From the NCBI GenBank assembly GCA_015163815.1, contig JAAOIJ010000029.1:1-20825 (forward strand): a stretch of 20,825 bases of DNA, read 5' to 3'. Position 1 is the stretch's first letter. The number at the start of each line of letters is the position of its first letter. Source of the stretch: Endozoicomonadaceae bacterium (GTDB lineage Bacteria > Pseudomonadota > Gammaproteobacteria > Pseudomonadales > Endozoicomonadaceae). Both the position numbers and the translations under genes were made by a program. Below the pieces are notes generated by a model, which did not search any database, was not told the DNA's origin, and saw only the letters and a program-made list of their open reading frames with translations. Positions 7,638-13,700 of this stretch are shown here, piece after piece.

Positions 7638-8176
7638 ATGAAAAAATCATATATTTCTATGTTGATCCCTTGTATTAAACTTTACTCAAGCTCATGGAGG
7701 AATAATAACAGAATGGATTTCTTGCATGCTAAAAGATGGATTCGATAGCTGCAGTGTAGATGGGTGTCAAAAACAAGCATTATTGCTAGATTATTTAAGT
7801 CAAAACTATGCGACCGACATCTAAAGTGTTGTATTTTATATTCATTCTGCTCTTAAGGATGGTCTACAGTGTGAGATATAAAAGAACATATTAGCGAGAT
7901 AAGTAAGCAGTACACAGATCATGAGGATAAAAAGGCGCGTCAAAACTTTAAAGACATAGTAGGTATCTCACAAGGCAATACAGGCGAACTTGCCTTGTAT
8001 TTCGAAAAATCCGATACTTTTAGACAAGCCTATATCTTCTTCAAGATACTATCTGATTTTTTTTCTAATCAAAATCTAATATATTTGCCTATTATATTGC
8101 TGCTAAAAAAACAACTCGAATTAGAATTGTTGAATGATCCATCTGTTATTTTTTATAAAGAAAAAGAAAATCCTAT
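7638..8176 (+). pseudogene. Decayed gene of unknown function, possibly a secreted protein, cut short by an IS remnant
   Basis: Coding-like sequence can be followed across three breaks. It starts MKKSYISMLIPC at 7638 (Lys-Lys then a hydrophobic stretch, like a signal peptide). A frameshift between about 7666 and 7686 leads into HGGIITEWISCMLKDGFDSC (7693-7752) and on to an in-frame TAA at 7822. The same frame continues with SVVFYIHSALKDGLQC, then a second frameshift near 7872 leads to DIKEHISEISKQYTDHEDKK and an open frame that meets the IS30-type remnant at about 8176. The joined product would be about 180 residues with several Cys in its first half and a hydrophobic ILLL segment near its end. 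I recognise no family. Amino-acid composition and continuity across breaks support decay rather than chance. Confidence 0.5.
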
Positions 8177-8265
8177 TCAGCCATGCAGTGTAATACCTAA
8201 AGGTTTTTCTATTTCTCGCATCACTTCGTTAGATGTTCGATAGTTTAACGCTTTTCTAGATCTAT
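8177..8265 (-). mobile_element. Remnant of an IS30-type transposase gene (C-terminus only)
   Basis: Reading the minus strand from 8265 to the TGA at 8179-8177 gives SRKALNYRTSNEVMREIEKP and a short tail ending TLHG. This matches the transposase end at 20664-20825 nearly residue for residue, and the '(N)RPRK.L.YRTP.EV' signature is that of IS30-family transposases. Similarity to the other copy stops at about 8265, so only some 29 codons survive. It replaced the 3' part of the decayed gene at 7638-8176. Confidence 0.75.
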
Positions 8266-8440
8266 CCACGTCAGTATGTTAATTCTGTATCGGTTCAGTC
8301 CATTTTACTGTGATATCATGCATTGTAGTACAGCGTCTTAAACGTTGATTCATCATCTGGCAAAACAACATTTATTCTTAGTTGCTTACCTTAATTGAGT
8401 ATTCAGTGATTCCATCGTATTGTAGCTGCATTAATAATCT
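8266..8440. other. Gap between IS30 remnant and MITE-like repeat
   Basis: No gene is called. On the minus strand a 30-codon frame (8371-8279) reads MLFCQMMNQRLRRCTTMHDI and continues to PIQN. It looks protein-like and could be a scrap of another mobile element, but I cannot assign it. Confidence 0.3.
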
Positions 8441-8580
8441 GAGACCTTTGCAATAAGACAAAAAAGACTCCTGATATGATCTTTTTTATTAAAATAGTTT
8501 AAAAAATGAAGTAATTTATGTATTTTTTGAATAAAAAAACACATAAATTACTTCATTGAATTGCTTATTGCAAAGGTCTT
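8441..8580. mobile_element. MITE-like repeat, copy 1 (complete, 140 bp)
   Basis: The ends are inverted repeats: AGACCTTTGCAATAAG at the left and CTTATTGCAAAGGTCT at the right. Inside, AATGAAGTAATTTATGT (8505-8521) pairs perfectly with 8541-8557, and the T-run and A-run between them can also pair, so most of the right half folds into one long hairpin. There is no coding frame, so it would need a transposase supplied in trans. If the element is 8442-8579, a 7-bp direct repeat TAATCTG flanks it (8435-8441 and 8580-8586), as expected of transposition. The AGACCTTTGC end resembles those of IS5-type elements (from memory). It differs from copy 2 at four positions. Confidence 0.8.
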
Positions 8581-8944
8581 AATCTGTAATAGGCTGTGGA
8601 GAGGATGAAAAGACAACTAACTTTTCCCAGTTATTATGTCATGATGTAACGATCTTATTTCATCATTTTTCCTCTTAACGTCATTATTTTTTTATGATCG
8701 CTTGATTAGAATTGATACAAAGAAGGGAGTAGGGTTTTGGAGATGAATGCTATTTGATGAGGATTGTGGCATCATTTACAATGACTGCTTGCTTGGATAG
8801 CATGGCTTTTTATGCTTGAATTTTTTCACATTGATCTCTAGGATCAACCCATTTAAATTATTTTTTCAAAAAAATTGATTTCTTCAGGATTGACTATATA
8901 GGTTCACGTTATATTCATGTGAAGGCTTCAAATATGGCATCAAA
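8581..8944. other. Non-coding stretch downstream of rpoH
   Basis: No convincing gene. A small inverted repeat TTGATC (8831-8836) and GATCAA (8842-8847) and an A/T hairpin near 8865-8878 are visible and may lie in the 3' region of the rpoH message, but neither has the form of a typical terminator. Confidence 0.35.
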
Positions 8945-9817
8945 TTAATGTAACGTTTTTTCTAAGCTAGCTTTTAATTTGCATAAAGCATTTTTTTCAA
9001 TCTGGCGAATGCGCTCAGCTGATACTTTATATCGTACAGATAATTCTTGTAATGTTAATTTATTATCTTCATCTAACCAGCGGGCATATAAAATATCACG
9101 ACTACGCTCATCTAGTTTTAATAAAGCTTCCTGTAAGGCGATTAAGTTATGTTGATTATTCGCCATCTTTTCTAAAACAATAGATGGATTACTCGCTGTA
9201 TCTGATAAATAGTCTTCAGGATATAATACGGCATGATCTGGTTCATCTTCTTTTAAAAATCCATCAAACGGTACGTCTTGGTTCGATAACCTTCCTTCCA
9301 TTTCTAATACAGTTTTAGTGGGGACCCCTAACTCATCAGCCATAGATTTTGCTTCTTTAGGAGTAAGCCAACCTAATTTTTTCTTTGCTGATCGCAAATT
9401 AAAAAATAATTTACGTTGCGCTTTTGTTGTTGCAATTTTAACAATACGCCAATTTTTTAAAATAAATTCATGCATTTCTGCTTTAATCCAATGCACAGCA
9501 AAAGAAACTAAACGCACACCTACCTTTGGATTAAATCGTTTGACAGCTTTCATTAAGCCAATATTGCCTTCTTGAATTAGATCAGCCAAACTTAAACCAT
9601 AACCTGAATAGGTTTTTGCAATATGTACAACAAAACGCAAATGCGCTAAAACCAGTTGGCGTGCGGATTCTAAATCTTGATTAAAATATAATTTTTCAGC
9701 TAAAACTTGTTCTTCTGCTGCTGACAATAAAGCAATAGAACGAATAGATTGCAAATAAGTTGTTAAATCTTTTCTTGGATTATAAAATTCTGTTAATTGA
9801 AGATATGTTCCGCCCAT
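8945..9817 (-). CDS. rpoH: RNA polymerase sigma-32 (heat-shock sigma factor)
   Basis: A 290-residue group 3 sigma factor, normal RpoH length. It directs RNA polymerase to heat-shock promoters. Region 2 carries DLIQEGNIGLMKAVKRFNP (79-97). The RpoH box QRKLFFNLR (134-142), which separates sigma-32 from other sigma factors, is intact. Region 4.2 ends with LTLQELSVRYKVSAERIRQI (254-273). The ATG at 9817 is preceded by AAGGAG 7 nt upstream, an excellent Shine-Dalgarno sequence. It lies 209 bp downstream of ftsY on the same strand, without the ftsE and ftsX genes that usually come between. Messenger folding and protein turnover control sigma-32 in E. coli; the sequence does not show whether this holds here. 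Confidence 0.97.
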   Translation of the reverse strand: MGGTYLQLTEFYNPRKDLTTYLQSIRSIALLSAAEEQVLAEKLYFNQDLESARQLVLAHLRFVVHIAKTYSGYGLSLADLIQEGNIGLMKAVKRFNPKVGVRLVSFAVHWIKAEMHEFILKNWRIVKIATTKAQRKLFFNLRSAKKKLGWLTPKEAKSMADELGVPTKTVLEMEGRLSNQDVPFDGFLKEDEPDHAVLYPEDYLSDTASNPSIVLEKMANNQHNLIALQEALLKLDERSRDILYARWLDEDNKLTLQELSVRYKVSAERIRQIEKNALCKLKASLEKTLH

Positions 9818-10026
9818 GACTGGCTCCTTTATGATTATTTATGCTGTACACATAACCGGTTAATATATTGAAAATCTCATGCGATAATATCAATTTTTTA
9901 AAAAAATATCGTTAAAAATAATTATGTTACATAAAATTGTTGTTTTTTTCTTAGGTTCTTGTAAATACGGTTGCTTATTATTAGACCTGTATTATCAATA
10001 AAAGTTTCGAAATATATATAAAATAA

Positions 10027-11133
10027 TTAACTTTTTTGATTAAAATCCAGAGCAGCATTAGAACATAAGGTGCTGTCCTCAAAAAGAGTATCAATAAATT
10101 CTTCAGTATTAAAAGGTTTTAAATCTGAAATTTGTTCACCTATCCCTAAAAAATAAATGGGTAATTGCATGGTTTCTGCTAAATCAAAAATAACACCACC
10201 TTTGGCAGTGCCGTCTAATTTAGTTAAGATTAAACCAGTTAAACCGATTGTTTCATGAAATGAGATAGCTTGACGAATAGTATTTTGGCCAATACCAGCA
10301 TCGACAACTAAAATGATTTCATGAGGTGAGTTTGGGTTTAATCGATTTAACACTTTTTTTATTTTTTTTAGCTCATGCATTAAATTATCTTTATTATGCA
10401 ATCGTCCAGCAGTATCAGCTAACACAATATCTATTTTTTTTGCTCGTGCTGATTCATAGGCATCGTATAAAACAGCAGCACTATCTGAACCTTGTTGTTG
10501 GGCAATGACAGGAACGCTCATTCTTTCACCCCAAATTTTTAATTGTTCTACTGCGGCAGCTCTAAAAGTATCTCCTGCGGCTAACAGGATTGATTTTTTT
10601 TGCAATTTAAAATAATAGGCTAGTTTGCCAATTGTTGTTGTTTTACCTACACCATTGACACCTACAATTAAAATGACACTAGGTGTATCTGTTGTATTTA
10701 ATTGATTTGTTTTTTGATTGTCTGTGTTTAAAATAGCTGTTAATTCTTTTTTTAATTCAGATATTAGCATCTCCATATCATTTACAGCATGACGACTCAG
10801 TTGTTTTTTTAAACGATTCATAATATTTTGTGTTGTTGCAACACCAAAATCAGAAGCGATCAAATGTGATTCTAATTCTTCTAGTGCTTCAGAGTCAATT
10901 TGTTTTTTTTCAGAAAATACAAGCGAAATCCCTTCTAATAAACGTGTTTTTGTTTTTTTTAACCCAGAGACTAAATTAGATAATTGAGTCGGTTTTTTAA
11001 TGATAGGTTTTTCAGTATTAACTGTGATATCTTGTTGTTGAACAAGACTGTATTCGTCGTTTTTATCTTTTTTAAAAAAACTGCTTAGCCAATTTTTTTT
11101 AGATTTTTCCGGTGATTTATTTGAATTGAACAT
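10027..11133 (-). CDS. ftsY: Signal recognition particle receptor FtsY
   Basis: The SRP receptor GTPase, which docks SRP-bound ribosomes at the inner membrane. From the ATG at 11133 it has 368 residues. The NG domain is complete: GVNGVGKT (158-165), AAGDTFRAAA (185-194), DTAGR (240-244), TKLDGTAKGG (304-313) and a closing GIGEQISDLKPF (330-341). The N-terminal A region is short and Lys-rich (KSKKNWLSSFFKK at 10-22) rather than long and acidic as in E. coli. An in-frame ATG eight codons earlier (11157) lacks a ribosome-binding site, while AAGAGA lies about 5 nt before 11133, so the later start is preferred. It is followed by rpoH; ftsE and ftsX are absent from the expected place. Confidence 0.95.
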   Translation of the reverse strand: MFNSNKSPEKSKKNWLSSFFKKDKNDEYSLVQQQDITVNTEKPIIKKPTQLSNLVSGLKKTKTRLLEGISLVFSEKKQIDSEALEELESHLIASDFGVATTQNIMNRLKKQLSRHAVNDMEMLISELKKELTAILNTDNQKTNQLNTTDTPSVILIVGVNGVGKTTTIGKLAYYFKLQKKSILLAAGDTFRAAAVEQLKIWGERMSVPVIAQQQGSDSAAVLYDAYESARAKKIDIVLADTAGRLHNKDNLMHELKKIKKVLNRLNPNSPHEIILVVDAGIGQNTIRQAISFHETIGLTGLILTKLDGTAKGGVIFDLAETMQLPIYFLGIGEQISDLKPFNTEEFIDTLFEDSTLCSNAALDFNQKS

Positions 11134-11537
11134 GACATCTCTTTTAAAATAGTACATAGTTATTCATGAAAAACAGGCTAACATATCAATCTAGATATTG
11201 ATTGTTTAACGGTAACACAATAGATGTTTTCAATGAGTACAGGGTCTATTAATCAGTTGACTTCATTATATAACAATACATTATTGCAATCTAATTAATT
11301 GATGTTTTTAATATCCTCTATCAATATGCGTTAAAAACACATTAAATGCCGATTAATCAATGTCTAACAATATATTTCATGATGGAGCTTGTTAAATAAA
11401 GCGCGATAGAAATGTATTGCAAGCAATAAAAATTGACATATATACTTGAATATATTGGTTTTTTAAAAATAAAAATTTCAAAATAACTTCTATTTTAACA
11501 GATTTATTCAATAAAAAAAACTACAATCTACAACCTG
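11134..11537. other. Intergenic region between yggX and ftsY
   Basis: About 400 bp of very AT-rich sequence with no supportable gene on either strand. It should hold the ftsY promoter on the minus strand, but candidates are poor. TATTGC (11415-11420) and GCAATA (11423-11428) form a small palindrome. A U-run in the minus-strand transcript just after the yggX stop (about 11512-11520) could help termination there, but its stem is weak. Confidence 0.4.
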
Positions 11538-11804
11538 TTATTCAGGAACATACCCTGTGATTTGGTCAATAGGTCCTCCTGTAAAGAATTGGTCCATTTG
11601 TTGATTCAGATAATCACGTGTTGCCGCTTCCATTAAATTTAATCGCTTTTCATTAATTAAACGTGTTTGATGTTCAAGCCAAAGCTTCCAGGCTTGATGT
11701 GAAATATTTTGACAAATCCAATGACCTTTTTCTCCGGGAAAAGGAGGGTTTTCTAAGCCTATCAATTTTTTTTTTAAAAAAACACAGTCTACCATTTTAC
11801 TCAT
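11538..11804 (-). CDS. yggX: Fe(2+)-trafficking / oxidative-damage protection protein YggX
   Basis: An 88-residue protein of the YggX family (about 90 residues in E. coli). Recognisable segments are CVFLKKKLIGLENPPFPGE (7-25), the 'ISHQAWKLWLEHQTRLINEK' helix pair (34-53), RLNLM and the C-terminal GYVPE. The single Cys7, matching the reactive cysteine of the E. coli protein, is present. The family protects iron-sulfur proteins against oxidative damage and has been linked to iron handling. Its ATG overlaps the mutY stop codon by 4 bp (ATGA), so the two are translationally coupled. The mutY-yggX pairing is conserved in gammaproteobacteria, which supports both calls. MutY itself contains a [4Fe-4S] cluster. 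Confidence 0.96.
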   Translation of the reverse strand: MSKMVDCVFLKKKLIGLENPPFPGEKGHWICQNISHQAWKLWLEHQTRLINEKRLNLMEAATRDYLNQQMDQFFTGGPIDQITGYVPE

Positions 11805-12925
11805 TGTATTGCCTCTTTTATAGCTTGATGTCTTATCGATGATAAATCAGTTTGAACTAATTGAACCCATAATTTTTTAACCGGTAAAGGCATGCCTAAA
11901 TGTATGGGTTGATTTAATGAGACCCAGCGCCATTGAGTTGAATCCCATTGTTGGTTTTGTTCTATTTTGGATAACTGGTCTTCTGTAAAAGCGAAAATAG
12001 GCTCAATATCTAAAGAAAAATGTGTAAAATGATGCCGAAATACAGGTAATTTCTTCAATATTAATAAGGTGTTAACTTGACATTGTATCCTCATATCTTT
12101 CATTGTTTTGTCTGCTGGCCATTCTGGAAAAACCCATAATTGATTCCATAGTTTCAAATCAATGACTTTTTGAATTAAAATCTCATGATGTTTATTAAGT
12201 AAAATCAACCATTTAGCTGATAGTTTGGGGATTGGTTTTTTTGGTTTTACCATAGGATATTGCGTTTGCAGATGCTGGATATAAGCTTGACAGTTTGTTT
12301 GAATAGGGCACTCTGTGCATTTAGGTTCGCGCTTAGTACAGATCATGGCACCTAAATCCATCATAGCTTGTGAATAATTTCGCCCATTTAATTGAGGTAA
12401 TAGTGTTGCGGCTATTGAATATAATTGTTTTTTTAAAGCAGCTTGCTCAGGATATCCTGGCAGTAAAAAGTGTCGAATTAAGACTCTTTTAATATTCCCA
12501 TCCAACACAATAGCCGGTAAATCAAATGAAATTGAGACAATCGCGCCTGCAGTTGACAAGCCAATGCCTGGCAATTGAACCCATTGTTCAACTTCTTTAG
12601 GTAGTTCATTTGGATATAACGTCTGTAATTTTTGAGCAGCTAAATGCAAATTGCGCGCGCGACTATAATAACCCAAACCGCTCCAATAAAATAAAACATC
12701 ATCTATTGAAGCGCCTGCTAATGCTTCTAGCACAGGAAAAGCTGACATGAATTTCAAAAAATACGGAATCACGGTGCTGACTTGTGTTTGCTGGAGCATA
12801 ATTTCACTCACCCAAACACGATAAGGTGTAATCTGTTGCTGCCAAGGTAAGTGTGTTCGACCATGCTGGTTGAACCATTTCAAGATTTTTGAACTAAACG
12901 TTTCAGCGTGATGTTCATCATTCAT
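11801..12925 (-). CDS. mutY: Adenine DNA glycosylase MutY
   Basis: A base-excision repair enzyme that removes adenine mispaired with 8-oxoguanine. From the ATG at 12925 it has 374 residues. The catalytic Glu41 lies in WVSEIMLQQTQV, the helix-hairpin-helix LPGIG at 118-122, and catalytic Asp142 in VLDGNIKRVL. Four cluster cysteines (196, 203, 206, 212) have the exact C-X6-C-X2-C-X5-C spacing. The C-terminal NUDIX-like domain, which recognises 8-oxoG, has FRHHFTHFSLDI. An in-frame GTG at 12943 would add six residues. The ATG is preferred because it aligns better with E. coli MutY and because a promoter -10 at 12961-12966 leaves almost no leader for the GTG. Neither start has a good Shine-Dalgarno sequence. 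The stop overlaps yggX. Confidence 0.96.
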   Translation of the reverse strand: MNDEHHAETFSSKILKWFNQHGRTHLPWQQQITPYRVWVSEIMLQQTQVSTVIPYFLKFMSAFPVLEALAGASIDDVLFYWSGLGYYSRARNLHLAAQKLQTLYPNELPKEVEQWVQLPGIGLSTAGAIVSISFDLPAIVLDGNIKRVLIRHFLLPGYPEQAALKKQLYSIAATLLPQLNGRNYSQAMMDLGAMICTKREPKCTECPIQTNCQAYIQHLQTQYPMVKPKKPIPKLSAKWLILLNKHHEILIQKVIDLKLWNQLWVFPEWPADKTMKDMRIQCQVNTLLILKKLPVFRHHFTHFSLDIEPIFAFTEDQLSKIEQNQQWDSTQWRWVSLNQPIHLGMPLPVKKLWVQLVQTDLSSIRHQAIKEAIQ

Positions 12926-12960
12926 TTTTTCAAGCTTGTTCACACAAGAAACTCTCTATT

Positions 12961-12989
12961 TTTATACAGGAATCTGACTTTGAACACAA
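12961..12989 (-). promoter_or_regulatory. Likely promoter of mutY-yggX
   Basis: On the minus strand TTGTGT (12989-12984) and TATAAA (12966-12961) are exactly 17 bp apart. Transcription would start near 12954, about 29 nt before the ATG of mutY at 12925. Confidence 0.5.
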
Positions 12990-13334
12990 ACCAAGTCGAG
13001 ACAGTGTTATCAAAATACATACCGTATCATATCATTAAAAATCTTGCATTTTACCATTCAATGGCTTGTGGATCACCTGTTTTATATTTGTTTTTAAAAT
13101 CAAAAAAAGGGTTTTGAATATTGTGTGAATCTTGTCAAAGATGATTGCCAGTCAAACTATGATAATATTGATGCATTTGAGCAATCAACAGCGCAGTCAA
13201 TGATTGATATTTACTGGATAAAATAATATCAATACAGATTTTAAATTTTGAAACATTTTAAAATAATGTACAATGTTTTTAGCGGACTACATTACTGAAA
13301 CAAGCTGTATTCTATAACATAAACCTTATATATT
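12990..13334. other. Non-coding stretch with a possible gene scrap (13098-13226, plus strand)
   Basis: No intact gene. On the plus strand a 42-codon open stretch ends at the TAA at 13224-13226 and includes EYCVNLVKDDCQSNYDNIDA (13116-13175), continuing FEQSTAQSMIDIYWIK. It looks protein-like, has no good start, and abuts a run of seven A (13102-13108) where a frameshift could join it to a preceding short frame. It may be the tail of a decayed gene; chance is not excluded. Confidence 0.25.
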
Positions 13335-13474
13335 GAGACCTTTGCAATAAGACAACAAAGACCCCTGATATGATCTTTTTTATTAAAATAGTTTAAAAAA
13401 TGAAGTAATTTATGTATTTTTTGAATAAAAAAACACATAAATTACTTCATTGAACTGCTTATTGCAAAGGTCTC
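13335..13474. mobile_element. MITE-like repeat, copy 2 (complete, 140 bp)
   Basis: Same length, order and internal hairpin as the repeat at 8441-8580, differing at only four of 140 positions. Its ends form a perfect 17-bp inverted repeat, GAGACCTTTGCAATAAG and CTTATTGCAAAGGTCTC. No direct repeat of the flanks could be found here. It sits between the divergent mutY and aceE genes, about 230 bp upstream of the aceE start, so it could influence aceE transcription. Confidence 0.8.
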
Positions 13475-13700
13475 AGAATATCCATAGCCATTGAGACTGA
13501 AAACCTGTTATGATAACTTATCACAAAGTGAAGATAATAGCTGTAGATTCAAGCGCATGATCGAACATTACAGGGTATCGACAATGTGATGGTCTTTTGA
13601 TCATTCAATGTCATATTGAAAAGACAGATCATACCTTTTAAACTACTCAACATTTTACCAATGATCCATTTTTACTTCAGCTTGAATGGAGAGACACGTA
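13475..13700 (+). promoter_or_regulatory. Upstream region of aceE with a bulged hairpin
   Basis: A foldable element lies at 13592-13625: GTCTT (13592-13596), a 7-nt bulge, TTCAAT (13604-13609), loop GTCAT, then ATTGAA (13615-13620) followed directly by AAGAC (13621-13625). It lies roughly 75 bp before the aceE start and could be an operator or a leader structure. TTGAGA near 13493 with TAACTT 17 bp later is a weak promoter candidate. No site resembling the E. coli PdhR operator was seen. Confidence 0.3.

Noticed and set aside
12908..13117. Plus-strand open frame of 69 codons across the mutY start region
   Set aside because: Its first part is antisense to the mutY N-terminus and promoter, it has no ribosome-binding site, and its composition is typical of a shadow frame.
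13335..13474. MITE copy 2 as a supplier of the aceE promoter
   Set aside because: TTGCAA in its right end is -35-like, but the sequence 17 bp downstream (TAGCCA) is a poor -10, so there is no adequate support.
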